Source of the DNA: Anseranas semipalmata
Lineage: Eukaryota; Chordata; Aves; Anseriformes; Anseranatidae
Reading direction: 5' to 3'
Assembly: GCA_013399115.1 (NCBI GenBank)
Contig: VXAA01005282.1
Location: 298,524 to 362,523 of the forward strand
Length of the DNA stretch: 64,000 bases
In this document: positions 13,571 to 25,829 of the stretch, piece after piece
Position numbering within the stretch: the first letter of the stretch is position 1
Layout: each line of letters opens with the position of its first letter
The notes under the pieces: model-generated
Database searches by the model: none
What the model was told of the DNA's origin: nothing
Seen by the model: the letters and a program-made list of their open reading frames with translations, nothing else
Program-made: the position numbers and the translations under genes

Positions 13571-13964
13571 GCTAGCATAACCCCCAGCCTCTGGATCATC
13601 TGTGGTAGCATCAGGTAACTTCTCTAGAAATTAAGCTTTAATTGAACCTGAGTGACTAATATGTACAAACCAGAAACTTTCCTGTGGGTTTTAAAAATTT
13701 AATTATATTCCACCCCAAATTTTCCTTTGTGCTACTCATTGAAAATACACAGCTGCACTGGTGAAGCTGTCAGTGAAAGGAAGCTAGAGGTTTGGCAGCT
13801 GTGCAGAGGGGAAGAGGTGAGGCCCTGGACTCATGAGAAGGCGTTGGAGACACTTTGGGTTTGGAGATCTCTGGATGTCTGCTGACATTTTTGGCAGTCT
13901 GAAGACAACTCATTTCATCCCCACCCTTTTGCGAACAAGGCAGAGGTGACTAGGTTACAAGGCA

Positions 13965-14075
13965 GTAGGTCCTAGTCCTAGCTCTTTCAGCGACTTGTTG
14001 TATGACCACAGTCACACAGAGCTTGGTTCCTACCTCCATGTGTGAAAAGGAAGATGTGTGCTTTGTAAGACGAAC
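13965..14075 (+). repeat. MIR/CORE-SINE-like fragment
   Basis: A tRNA-related-to-core segment is visible: CCTAGTCCTAGCTCTTTCAG, then CGACTTGTTGTATGACCACA, then GTCACACAGAG, then TACCTCCATGTGTGAAAAGG. This is the MIR order of CTAGCTCTGCCAC, TTGTGTGACC, CAAGTCAC and TCTGTAAAA. The copy is old and partly rearranged by small indels. Confidence 0.55.
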
Positions 14076-14639
14076 ATCAAAATCTAGGACAGTGTGGGAG
14101 GAGAGTTCTTAATTCTATTAAACGGACATGTTTGAGCCCAAGAGTGCTTAAGGCACATGCTGACGTTCCCAGCATGGATTTTAGCTCAGGAGCATTGCAC
14201 ACATGTTTCTGGGCTAGAGGATCTTCTCAGGAAAGAAAGTGTTCATCATGCAAGTCACTCTGCTACTGAGTGCTTGCTCGGGAGCTACTTTGAGGAAAAC
14301 AACAGCCTTCCTGGTATCTGTTTTCCTCTGCATGCTGCAGAAATATCTTCTCTCTCTTTGAAGCGAGGACCACCTTTTTCAACATTTATACAGCACCTGT
14401 CACTGGGGAGGGAACCAGCACTGTGGCACCAAGGCACTGCCAGAGAATAAGACAATAACAGAACCAATAACAAGAGGACCCTGTTCTGGGGAATTTATTT
14501 TCAATCTGTATTTTAGTCACTTAAAATGTAGCATAGAAAATTAACACCCCCCCAAGACATACCAATATCCTCTAAATAAATTTCTGGGATTGTGAAATAC
14601 CATAGAAACAAGACTGCCTTAACAAAATGGGACTTTCCT

Positions 14640-14720
14640 GTGTAAGAGATGCCATTTCACTACAGCAGATGAAAAGTGCTATATAAGAACTGAGTAATTA
14701 TTCTTTTATTCTAAGTATTA
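14640..14720 (+). repeat. L2/MIR-type 3' tail
   Basis: The string AGATGAAAAGTGCTATATAA followed by GAACTGAGTAATTATT is the hallmark 3' end shared by L2-related LINEs and the SINEs they mobilise in amniotes. It lies about 570 bases downstream of the MIR-like fragment at 13,965, too far for one intact element, so it is probably a separate insertion or a copy split by later sequence. Confidence 0.55.
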
Positions 14721-14723
14721 TTA

Positions 14724-14762
14724 TATGTATTTTTATATATATATATATTATATATATATATT
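14724..14762. repeat. (TA)n microsatellite
   Basis: Alternating TA with a single phase break, directly downstream of the L2/MIR-type tail. It may have grown from the AT-rich tail of that element. Confidence 0.85.
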
Positions 14763-17700
14763 ACTGCTGTTGTTTGAGCTGCCTACACAACATATCAGCA
14801 AAATATCGCCTTCCCAGCCACGCAATACAGCAAGAAGCTTTGGCATAGAAAAGCCAGCTTTCAAAGCCCATCTTTACAGCAAGAGGTTCAATACCAAAGT
14901 GGCAGTATGCTTCCCTGACATTAGTGTCAGCCTTGCACAGCATTGCAGATGGTATGATTATTTTATTCCTGAACTGTGCTCACTTTTTAAATATGTGAAC
15001 AATGCATTCACAGAGTTTCCCATAATCAGAGCTTCTCTCCCACTCCTGCCTAGGGGGATGTTCTGCAGTTCACATTGCAATATGCAATAATACAAGTATT
15101 ACAAAATATTCTATAATCCAAATAAAATAGCGAGACAAAATAAGGGACATTGCTGAGAGGAAGGGATCCAGGGCATCTCCAAGAGATACCGATGGCTAAA
15201 ACACAGAACGGCTCTCCCAAAGGAGTATTTTATGGAAGTGGGGCAGAGCTGCCTGCACAGACCCTCCAGTGGGAGAGAGGGTCCGTGTTTCATAGACCAG
15301 CACCACCGACTGCTCAGCAGTATGGAGTGGCAATATACAACCACAGGACCATCTAGCAAAAAGTATTTTCTTTAAGGGTTTGCCACTCCCCCTTACAGCT
15401 TCCGCAGCAGAGAAAACCTTACTAATGCCTGTCCCAAAACACTCTGCCTTACACACACTGTGCAGGTGTAGATGAACTGGTGATATCTGAGGTGCTGTTA
15501 ATTGGGACCCGCTGCTCTAGCAGATAGTGAAGAAAACCAGTGCATGTGCTCTCACTGACACTATGAAATCCCCTCTTTCCTGCTCTGGAGAACTGGCCCC
15601 TCAAGCTCTCCTTGATGTGGTAATGTAATAGCAGACTGAAAAGAAACGTGCAGCTTTCAGCAACGTACATCAATGAGGGAACCAAAATAGGTTTATCAAA
15701 GAAAAATGTGACTTTGACCCATCCTTGGAACCAAATCAAAGAGTATCTAATGGCAGCCGTAGGTCTCCAAGAAGAAAACAAAGCCAAACTCGTTTAAAAT
15801 AGATCCAAACAAGAATACACGTCTTTTTGTTGTTGTTGTTGTGGTCATTGCCAGCCAGATTATGATTGGTTACAAATGTTAAGGGCCCTTGAGTTGCTTG
15901 AGTCCTTAATCCATCAAATTGGTCATCCCTATGTGCCAAGCAATGACCTCAGTCAAAAGCCATTAATTATTGCTCAGTTAAAGCCTGAAGCTTGCAAGCT
16001 CCCTCAAGCACTGCTTCTCTCAGCACTTGTGAACGGGGAAGGCATGCTGTCCAGGACTTTGCATTAGCTGCTTTACACGGACAAAAGAGCTCTCAACTCT
16101 GAGTACCAAATTTTGTGTTAACAGAACCTAGCATGGAGCATATGAATAAAAACGCCAGTGTGTGTGCTCTGCATGTGGGTAAGAGCTGAAAGATCTTGCT
16201 TCCTTGCAGAGTGGTCCCAGTAAAAGATTTAAAGCAGCATGTAAGAAGTTAACGATAACTCTCTTGTTGCTAATCCTCTTCAGGGCATCACAAACTGCCT
16301 CGCAGTTACTACACTTTGTAAAGAATGCCTAAGGCCTGTGCTGTTTAGCAGATATTTTTGCAAATTCCCAGAAAATTAATTCTCCATTCAGAAGTAGAGG
16401 AATCAGCAGCTATATTCTATTCAGCATATGTATCAAAGATAATGGAGCCTTTTTTAAGTATGAAAGTTACTTCATCTGTAATTAAGTCAATAAAGCAGGA
16501 GTTTGCCTACAAAGCATTTTTCACTCAGTAGGCACTGAATAATGAAAGTGACCTTAAAAACTGTTGTTATAAGGATTTTGAGGAGCTAAGAGAATGCAAA
16601 AGGAAAAAAAAGGAATATTTAAAGCAGTGGAGAACAAGTGTGCTCACATTTTTCACCACTTAGCACTCTACAGCAAACTGTGCTGTCTGTGTTAGGACAT
16701 CTTTCACCATCTCTATTCCAGTGGCTGTTAGTCTTGTTTTGCAAACATTTCTATGTGTGTGTAGATAGATAGATAGGTATTTAAATGACACTAAGCAACC
16801 AAATTATAAATAACAGTAGAAATACACACCGGGGCATAAGTTCATTGTTCATTCATCCACTTCCTAATCTGCCAGTCTTGCACCTCCTTATCAAAAGCTC
16901 AGCTGAAGAGCCTGCTTCTGGCACGCCTCTGTGAAAAATCCTGGGAACTGTCTGAGAGCTTGCTGCAGCCAAGGCCACTGCTCCATTTGCATGCACAAGC
17001 TGGCTGGCAGAGGCAAAGTTCTAGTATTGAATCAAGAAGCCACATCTATAGTAGCAAACCTTAAAACAACGCCTCAATGACACTTTTTAAACGTATGGTG
17101 CTGGGGGATCCAAATGATCTCCGAAATTATTGTTGTACGGGGAACAGGCTGCTGTCAAATGCCTGGTAACGCTAACTTTGACTCTGTTTTATTTTTCGAA
17201 TGGGAACAATATAGTTTTCGTTTTAAGCAGAATAAAACCACTGGGGTGCTGTACAGTCAAATACAGATATTTCCAAGGCGGTTTGGGGCCGAAGACCACA
17301 TCTGCATCGATAATAACTTGCAAAAAGTCATAACCTTGCAAGCTCTGTAGCACGTCCCAAATTAGGAGCTAGTTATATTATTTATTCATTCAAAGCTAAA
17401 TCCAAGAGTCAGTCCTTATAGAAACAGACTGTATTTTGGCAATGAAATCTTACTTCTCATAGTCCAAAGTATTGTCTTAAATGATAATTCATCAGAATGA
17501 AAAGTATTGGCAAAGTAACTATTTTGGGATTTTGCAGTTTGCTTACAGTTTTAATTTTAAATGCTTCTGGCAGTGAACTTGTTCATTTTAAAATTTCCAC
17601 TATATTTATGCCAAAACCACTTGTCTTTCACAGGCTATAGATGTTTCATAACCATTCAAAGAAAAGAAAAAAGGCACAAAGTGGGACACAAGCAGCATCA

Positions 17701-18338
17701 GTATAAACATGTAAAATTACCAGAACAGGGAAAGTAAAAATTGCTGCATGCCACTGCATGTCCCATTTCTTAATCCCAGTAAATACACCTTTCTGAAGTG
17801 CAGGTCTGACATATTGAGATATGCAGCTTCACTTTGATACAATGATTGATTATGACAACTGTATATGCTAAAACTACTTTTAAGGAGGCTTAATGTTGTT
17901 CAGGAATTACTAGCATAATCCTCTGCAGCACTTCTGCAGGCTGAACCACAAAGCATCCCGTAGGGACATTCAGCACTACAGTCCCTTCCCTGTCAGACAG
18001 CTGGAATACTGGTTTTACTTCCCATTCGCTCCACCTCACCTCCAGCTCAGTGACCTTCTCCAGATGGCAAGCCGCATCACGTAGCTGTACATGGGCCAGT
18101 GACGGTGGTTAGCCATATTTTGGTTGAGACAGGTGTTTGGGAAAGAGGGCAGCAAGAGTACTCATCGAGTATTAAAACCATCCATGCGTTCAGCAGTCTG
18201 ATCCACATCCCAGGCACTCAGAGAACAGGGAACAAAACATCAATTATTTTCATAGGCCATTTCCAGAGAAGTAAAGTATGAAAAACACCATCCTCCAGCG
18301 TACAGTGTAGCACTTCAAGTGTTTTTTTCCATGTATCT
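14763..18338. other. Intergenic, no gene recognised
   Basis: Only short, overlapping open frames. It includes a short TTG repeat (about 15,824-15,843) and a GATA tetranucleotide run (16,762-16,776). Nothing else stands out. Confidence 0.55.
16762..16776. repeat. Short (GATA)n microsatellite
   Basis: About four GATA units preceded by GTGTGTGT. Too short to be more than a simple repeat, though GATA motifs can also bind transcription factors. Confidence 0.7.
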
Positions 18339-18366
18339 NNNNNNNNNNNNNNNNNNNNNNNNNNNN
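18339..18366. other. Assembly gap, 28 N
   Basis: A run of 28 undetermined bases. The right side reaches a 16-base C run within 12 bases, a likely reason for the sequencing failure. Confidence 0.98.
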
Positions 18367-18377
18367 TAAATCTTCCT

Positions 18378-18393
18378 CCCCCCCCCCCCCCCC
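18378..18393. repeat. Poly-C tract, 16 bases
   Basis: Sixteen consecutive C on the + strand next to the 28-base gap. The complementary G run can form a G-quadruplex. Its true length is uncertain because reads often slip here. Confidence 0.85.
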
Positions 18394-20984
18394 ATAGTCA
18401 AGCAACTTAGGGGTAGGAATGAGCTCTCGTTTTGCTTCTGAGTTTCATTTCCTTATGGCTTTGCTTTTTCTCCTGAAGTTCCAGCTTCTTTACATTTAAG
18501 AGTGAATGGCTGAAGGGACATAAAGTGGTGAGGACAGACTCACTCCTTTCTGTCTGGGTTTCAACTCCTGAGGAATAAAATCCTACACAGTGGTGATGAA
18601 GTGACTTGGTTCTCCATGGCTGGATGCTCCCTCTCACAAACCATGACGAGACAGAACTGCTCTACACGCCCTACAGATCCTCAGACCATGAGATCTTTGT
18701 TCCAGTGAGCTCTGGAAATTTTGCCACTGACCCAAACCTAGTCACACATGCGCCCTCCTGCTACAAAAGGCATCATGACTGGAGCCAGCTTTTTACCACA
18801 GACTCACATGCTCTTTTCTTTACACCTGCCCTACCATCTCTTTTTCAAACTTGTGTACCTCCTGATGTTTAGGAAACTCTGAGCAATGCAGGGAATCATT
18901 GCATAAAGTAATCCAGTCTCCCAAGATTTACCATGGATCTTTACAGTCTGCAATATGCTGGACACCCACTGGTTGTAGCAAGCCTGGGGTTTGGCCTGAG
19001 AAGCTCAACATAAAAGGCAATTTTAAATATACAACTGCCAATACAACATGGTGTCTTTTTTGGCAGAGAAGATAAAAATAGCAAAGAAACAACAGCTCTG
19101 TTCTTTTTATGAAAGCCTGGCAGTTTTCCAGTAGAAGCTTAAGTACTTTTTGTACTTTGGGGGGAAAAAATGATGGGATGTAGTCCAAGACTGGTCATAC
19201 GAACCTGAGAAATATGGAATAAGAGGCTGGGCTGAAGCAGCCAAAGTGGTACCACCAGCTGCAGCCCCATTAATTAACGTTCTGCGGTATGTAGCCGTAA
19301 GAATGACCCTGATACTTGTTGAATACAAGCAGATAACTTTTACAGAGCAGCTATGCTTTTCTTACTGTGGTATATTTATCCAAGAAGTACCTTGCACACT
19401 TCCCCCCATCTCACAGGGCAGTAAATTAGTTCTAATTGCAGAGGTATGTAGTAAAAGCTGTGCTCAGCTTTCTGCAGCATTTGAAGATTTATTTTACAGT
19501 TTTAGTTTTTTTCTGAATGTCTAAAATTGCGGGGAGAGGAACATGAGAGAAAATGCAGGTTTTATAGATCTATAAAATTACCTTACTTTAGATAAATATG
19601 TGTTTCTCTGCAACTTAAACAATGTAACTGAAAACTACAATTCTGTGGCTGACAGTGCAGTGCACTAGACTATAGATTTCCTTCTCTGTTTGCAGTTCTT
19701 TTAATTTGAAAAGAATGACATTTTTTATCTGCTTAAAGGGGAAAATATGACAGCTACAATAAACTATTTTAACATACCCTAACTCTAGTTTTACGAATCA
19801 TTTCAAGAAGAGTACTGGTAGAAGATACAGAGCTAAATTCTGCAGCTGCATCGACAACACTGCCATGCATACAGTAGCAACGGCCTGAGCACGAGCCAGG
19901 AGTCACTGGGTGCAACCCTACAGCTGAAAGACCCCCAGGATTTTGGGTCCTTATTCTGTGCCAGATATCATGTAGCCTTTAGTCACTGTGTGGCATTCAG
20001 TCATGCTCTAAATCCTCCTTTACAAATATTAAGTTCTTTTGTCCCTTTGGTCTGCTACACCTTGCTGACCCTCCGCCCCTGCCTCAACAGTAACACCAGG
20101 CAAGGAACATCAGCTACCCGCTGTCTCACTGCTATCACAGCGAGATTGTTCCGGTAGCTGTCAACTCAACAGTCAGTCTGGGGATGTGATACCGAACCAG
20201 AGCTATTGCTCTGGTCCAAGACAACAATGCTTATATCAGACTCAGCAGCATACAAGCCACAGCTTGAACGTACCGTGCAGATAATGGACACTGAACTCAA
20301 CGTGCATTTCACTTAGCATGGAGCTACCTGTTTCCATCGAGGAATCCAACATACAGAGGAAATAGTGTTTTCTTGCCTGCCAGTAAGTGCCAGAAAGGAA
20401 CCATTTCCTCTGACCAAGAAACAGTGCATACACACGTGACTGCAGATAGGTGTTGCATGATAAACATGAAGTGGTCTTGCAAATGAGATTAACAAACAAA
20501 CAAACAAATGAAAAGCAGTCACCTAAGCCAAGGCCAAACAAAAGAAGAAAAGACAGTAGAAGGTTTTTGGACCGGCTGGCTCTTCTGGGAATGCAGCTGT
20601 GCATTCCAGCAGGCAGCAAGAATGTGGGTTTTTCCATTTACATTCATCACAAGCTTTGCTACAATCTGTACAAAACCATTTGCCCCCATGTATACGGCTC
20701 AACTAGATATTGCTTCATGAAATAATACTACTTGGCATGAAAGAATGGAAGTTAAACAAAGATTCTTTAAAAGTCTTTAGCATCATAGGGCAGAAAAATT
20801 AAACAGGCACTTTTTTTTTCTGTCTGTACGAGGTTGAATACACAGGGCATAGCCGACATGCAACTTGATCCATCTCAAGATCTCTTCAAGTCCTACCACA
20901 GTCAGGTGTAACAGAGACTGGCAATTTTCTTTTGTCAGGCAATGGAAATTATCATATGCATGTCAGGTGCATTTCTTGTAGTTA
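18394..20984. other. Intergenic, no gene recognised
   Basis: Open frames of at most 131 codons, all without recognisable content. There is no clear repeat besides a short run of AAAC units near 20,490-20,505. Confidence 0.55.
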
Positions 20985-21405
20985 TCATAGAATCATTTAT
21001 GTTGGAAAAGACCCATATGACCATCAAGTCCAGCCATCACACAACACTACCAAGCCCACCATTAAACCATGTCCCTAAGCACCACATCCATGTCTCCTAA
21101 ATACCTCCAGGGATGGCGACTCCGCCACTTCCCTGGGCAGCCTGTTCCAATGCCTAACCACCCTCAGCATGAAGAAATTCTTCCTGGCATCTAATGTAAA
21201 CCTCCTCTGGCTAAACTTAAGGCTGTTCCCTCGCGTCCTATCCCTTGTCACCTGAGAAAAGAGACCAACACCCACCTTGCTGCAGCCTCCTTTGGGTGGT
21301 TGTAGAGAGCAATGAGGTCTCCCTACAAACCTCCTTTTCTCCAGACTAAACAACCCGCGTTCCTTCAGCCAATCCTCATATATCTTGTTTTCTAGTCCCT
21401 TCAAT
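20985..21405 (-). mobile_element. CR1 LINE, 5'-truncated 3' end
   Basis: CR1 is the dominant non-LTR retrotransposon of birds and other sauropsids. This copy is on the - strand: its 3' end is at about 20,985, where CATAGAAT is the complement of the family's ATTCTATG terminal repeat unit, and it runs rightwards to about 21,405, so only some 420 bases of the element remain. The - strand frame at 21,075-21,404 encodes the end of the ORF2 protein, downstream of the reverse transcriptase domain, with the family signature [10 protein letters not shown] followed by ESPSLEVF. About 12 residues near the middle (around RPHCSLQ) read in the wrong frame between two compensating single-base indels, so the copy is damaged. 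About 90 bases of 3' UTR follow the stop. It cannot move by itself. Confidence 0.93.
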
Positions 21406-21500
21406 ATAAAATTATATAATAATCATCATTATACATAATCATAAAATCATTATATATAATGATAAAAATAGATTATAATAATAATCAACAAAAGTTCTTT
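21406..21500. repeat. AT-rich low-complexity tract beside CR1
   Basis: Nearly pure A and T with irregular ATAAT and TATAT units, starting exactly where the CR1 homology stops. It may be the AT-rich insertion target or later expansion. Confidence 0.7.
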
Positions 21501-22965
21501 ATATTGACTTAATGTGATCAATAATGATCAGCCAGAAAGCCTTCTCAAGACTTTATGCGGCTGTATGTTTTTCTGCCTCTCCCAAGAGTCACAAAGAGTT
21601 GGTTTTTGTAATGCTCTCACCTTTGGCCAAAATGTGCTTCTAGAGGTGCCACTGTGAGGAAAGTGATGCCAGGGAACTTCTGAGGGAAGCTGTGACTGTT
21701 AGAGATACAACTAATCCTATAGCTAATAACTAAACTGGTGCAAAAGGTTCTTAAAACTCATTCTTACTGCCAAACAGCACAAGGCTGAATTAGCCTCTAC
21801 CTTCCATAAGTATGCTGCATTAAAAGCAGATGCTTCTGTTACCTCCTGAGACAGCGTTGTGGGGGAAAAAAAAAGCCAAAAGCAAAAGAAGAAATTTTGA
21901 AGTAGGCAGCTTGTAATGACATGACAAAAGTGACCAGTGAGATAAGAAGATTCGCAGGAAGGGGTGCTGTCATTGCCTCCTCTCTCTGACTTTCAAAATA
22001 TCTGTGGTTTGCTGGTTTCTTAAGTTGATCATTATGAAAATGCCCAATCTGCTACCTATCTCTAGAGGCATTCTGTACAAATCTGGTCAGATTCATGTCT
22101 TAGCCCTATTTGCTAATGATGTTCAAATGTGGAAACAGACAGAAATAGAGCCAAACGTAGTGACAGGACCATCACTTACTGATACGTGCTTAAAGCTCTG
22201 TCTCCGCTCAGGCCAAGTACCTACCCGCTGCACCAGTAGATGGCTCCTAACTCCCTTTAGCAACACGCATTGTAAAGTTAGAGCTCTGTCACTTCTCGAA
22301 GGAAAGATTGTTTCACCTTTTTTAATGTCTACAGAAATCTCCTGGGACTTAGTCTGGCTCTCATTCATTTCAAGGGGACTTGGAAAAAGCACCAGAAGAG
22401 CTTCAAAAAATAACAAGCAATGAGAAAGAATAGGATATAAAAATAAAATTTACTGCCTCTAAATCTGCCCCATTCTCTTTTTTTCCTTTCAGTAATGGTT
22501 GCATGCGTCGTCTGCACATTTAAGCATCAGAAAAACATATAAACCATTTTTATTGCATACAGCAAAAATTTATCTATGTATTTCAGCTTAGATCTGCAAG
22601 AATCCACTTAAATTTTAGAACTGGAGTGAGAAAACAAAGACAGTTTTATTCCATGCACAGCAATTACTCTAGCTGTCAACACAAGTCACTTTTACTGCTA
22701 AAGCAAAAGTGTGAAGCATCAAGTGGATCCCACAAAAACAATACGAGTTTATGTAAAAAGACCACACCTTCTGTTCTGTAGTCTCTCGGCACTGTTAGGC
22801 ACAAGTAATAGCAAGTTACTAAATGGAATTAAAAGGAACAAAAATGCTATTAATTCAAGGGAGAAATCCAATTATTTCCTTTGCATGAAGGAGAACCAAA
22901 GTCAGTACCAGGTTTCAAAAACATTTACAGACCTTCTGCCAATCTCCCACGCTTTGCTGTGCAGA
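21501..22965. other. Intergenic, no gene recognised
   Basis: Short overlapping open frames only, the longest 139 codons at 22,004-22,423 with no recognisable content. Confidence 0.55.
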
Positions 22966-23035
22966 GCGAAATCCTGCTGCTAGTGGAGTCAACAGGAGTT
23001 TTGCTATCAACTCCAATGGAAGCCAGAATTGTACC
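22966..23035. repeat. Ancient palindromic amniote repeat
   Basis: The left arm GAAATCCTGCTGCTAGTGGA, a central GTCAACAGGAGTTTTG and the right arm ATCAACTCCAATGGAAGCCA form an imperfect palindrome. The same layout (AAATCCTGGCCCC, TGAAGTCAATGGGAGTTTTG, CATTGACTTCAATGGG) is very common in turtle, crocodile and bird genomes. It resembles a small DNA-transposon-type element, but I cannot name the family securely. Confidence 0.55.
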
Positions 23036-24891
23036 TTCATTTTATTATCTTAACCCATAAGCCCCAAATTCAGCCCTTTGTGATTTGTTTTCAACAACAA
23101 ACAGAGGTGTTCAGCACCTGCTCTATGGTGTTGTTTTTTTTTTTTTCCCCAACTACTGTTAATGCTAACTGCATTTCAAACTGTGATCTCCCTCACTCAC
23201 GAAGGTATGCATACTTCTGGAAATGCCACACTTTAGGTAATTCATCAGCATAAAAATGGTGACATTAATTTAACCCTGACAACTCTAAAAGTCTCATTTT
23301 CTTTAAAACAAAACACAAAGATAAAAACTGAAATCAAAGTCTGAAGTGGATGGTAAAAAGTTTCACTAAAAACTCTCTTCTGGATTCTGCTGCAGGTCAT
23401 GCTGCTGTAAGCCCTGTACATTTCTACTGCTTTCCCTTGGTTTTGTCAGCATCTACACTGAAAAGGGAATAAATCCCAGAACTACAACATAAAATTTATC
23501 TGAACAGTTTAATTAGTGCTTCTTGCTGCAAAAATATAGATCGTGTACGTCGTGTATAAAAACGTATTATAGAAAGAAAAAAATCAAATGCCTAATTAAA
23601 TTAAATGTCCTCCAAAGCCAGGATGAGTACTTCTAGCTCATCTACCATAGAAGCCATTGTACATGAAATGGGGTAATGTATAAACAAAGTGCTTTATCTG
23701 GGGTATGACTGGAAGCTCCAAGATTGTAACGTCCTTTAAGATAACATTCCAAACCTATCCTTTTAAGTTTTCAGCCAAGAATTTGTTTTTATAATTTCTT
23801 TGCTCTTGGCAAAGGGAAACTCTACTCCAGGCTAAGCTCTCTCTCTCTCTCTCGTTCACTGCTGCTACCACTCCCACATTTTTTGCCAAAAAATGATACA
23901 AGTGTTTTGAAAACCAAAACTACAAGGGAACTGGCTATAACTGCTCTTTGTCGCTGTTTCTTTCTTTATCATATTTACCGTGAGGTATCAGAAGACAGCT
24001 CATTAAAAACCTGAATAATAGTATTGTTTAATCTATAACCCTATCTCACCTCGCAGTTCTCACTCGGGTATCCCAGACACTGAGAGCTGACCTGAGAACC
24101 TTGTGCAGAAGAGGCCTGGTTCCTACCCTAGCGCTGCAGACACAGCTGAGACCCCCCTGCACACCCAAGTAGACTCAAGATTTAGTATCAGCATAACTCT
24201 GCTGCTGCAATACTTGAAAACAGAATGCTGACTTACCCACATGAATAACACATTTAGCTGACATTTCTGCCCGTGGGCCGTTCTGTCACCCAGAGCAGTG
24301 CTCAGTGCAGTTTTAAGAATCCTAAGGGCTTAAATCAGTACTGTCTCCCCAAACTGTCAATAGGCCGCTAGGAACACCTCTGCTTCCCAGTTAATCCCCT
24401 CACTTCCAATATGCACTAGGTGATGAGGTCATTTATTAAGCATGGCCATTAATAAAACAACAGAAGGGAGATTTTAGGGAGTGTCTGCTCCCTTCTCTAC
24501 CAGCTGCAGAGATTTGCTAATCGCTTTATGCTGCCATAGCACTATACAGAGATTCAGCTGTATTTCTCCGGGGAAGAAAAAGCTGCTGTGGGGTAATATA
24601 AGTATAAGGCTAATGTAGGCATAAGGCTAATGTTGAGCAGCTTTGAAAAATCTTAGTCTAAAATAATTACCAATAACATCACTTGTCATTGTAGTTTGTA
24701 AAAGGAAAAAGATGTTGTGATAATCCCCCTCCCTCTTTTTTTCTGATAGCCACACCTTCATCTGACACTAAAGTAAATACTATGTATATCTCTTGGGAGG
24801 CAAAGCCCTCATTTCACTTTGTTGAGCAATACCAGAGTGAGGTACACAACGGAAAAAAAAAAAAAAAAACTTTTCTTGTTTGAATTTGCAT
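23036..24891. other. Intergenic, no gene recognised
   Basis: Contains a short (CT)n run at about 23,837-23,853, a T run near 23,137 and a 17-base A run near 24,853-24,869. No coding signal seen. Confidence 0.55.
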
Positions 24892-24930
24892 GAATTTAAG
24901 CACTGACAATTCACAAAATTGAATCTCTTT
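24892..24930 (+). repeat. 39-bp direct repeat, copy A
   Basis: Matches 36 of 39 bases with 25,791-25,829 in the same orientation about 900 bases downstream. It begins GAATTTAAGCACT and ends TTGAATCTCTTT. The flanks show little similarity, so the duplicated piece is small. Confidence 0.75.
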
Positions 24931-25303
24931 TACAGAAGTACTACAGTTAGTACAGAGATGTTCTCTAAAAAAGCAACCTGATAGCTTAATGATACAAAAG
25001 CAAATTTGTGGATTATTTGGGTGGGGAGATGAGGGGGAGGTAAGCACAGAGTACGTGTGCAAGCATATGTGACTGTTTGTGTAAGCCTCTTGCTGTAGCT
25101 CGTACTCTCCTGATTGATGAAGCCTAGTTCGCGCTCTGCTGAGAGTCAGCATTTGTTCTTTTCGGAAAGAATTGCTGTATTTTGTTTTCTGTCTTTGGGA
25201 TACTCAGGGGGAAAAACCCTTCACTACAGCAGGAACAATTCTTTGTTCATCTTCATCCCTGAAAACTAGCTGGAATTTTAGGACAGGGACAAAGACCTTC
25301 CTT

Positions 25304-25321
25304 AAAAAAAAAAAAAAAAAA
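25304..25321. repeat. Poly-A tract of 18 bases
   Basis: Eighteen A bases lying just 10 bases upstream of the left boundary of the duplicated block at 25,332. A contig starting immediately after such a homopolymer is a common assembly outcome. Confidence 0.9.
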
Positions 25322-25692
25322 TCCCCCTGAAACAAGGAAAAGGAAAGAAACCTATTACCCATCGGAGACTGAGAGAGAAACAGAATTTTACCTTTATTTC
25401 CCCAACAAACAAAAACCCAGACAAGGGGAGAGCTTGTCACAGAGTGCTCTAAGAGTGCTCTAAGTGCTTGGGGCAGCAAGGAGAAACAGACAGCTTTATG
25501 TCTGGCTGGGTTCCTCCCCTCCTGCTCCAGTTAATTCAGAGGAGCGTTCAAATTCACAGCCTTTGGTGAGTCTTCCACCACCAGATTTACAGCTTATGCA
25601 GGTGCTGCTAAAGAGGCTGTGCTTGTTGCACTGGTCATGCCGGCATGCCAGTCTGAGTTTGTTTTAAATGTTGTTCCCTTCCCCTGTCAAAA

Positions 25693-25740
25693 GGCTAAAT
25701 TCTGATCTCTTACTCATTCCCTGCATTCAAAAGCCTTGCT
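25693..25740. repeat. Possible fragment of an amniote palindromic repeat
   Basis: GGCTAAATTCTGATCTC followed by TTACTCATT resembles one arm of the sauropsid repeat that begins GGCCAAATTCTGATCTC and continues with a TTACAC block. Only one arm is clear. The equivalent bases in the second segment copy are 29,128-29,175. Confidence 0.35.
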
Positions 25741-25790
25741 CTGGGCTTAACTAATTTCACCTGGTACCAGCAGCGATATCAGGAACTCAG

Positions 25791-25829
25791 GAATTTAAGC
25801 ACTTAAAATTCACAAACTTGAATCTCTTT
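25791..25829 (+). repeat. 39-bp direct repeat, copy B
   Basis: Same 39-base unit as 24,892-24,930 with three mismatches; it also recurs at 29,226-29,264 inside the second copy of the large segment. Copy B is inside the large duplication while copy A is outside it. Confidence 0.75.
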
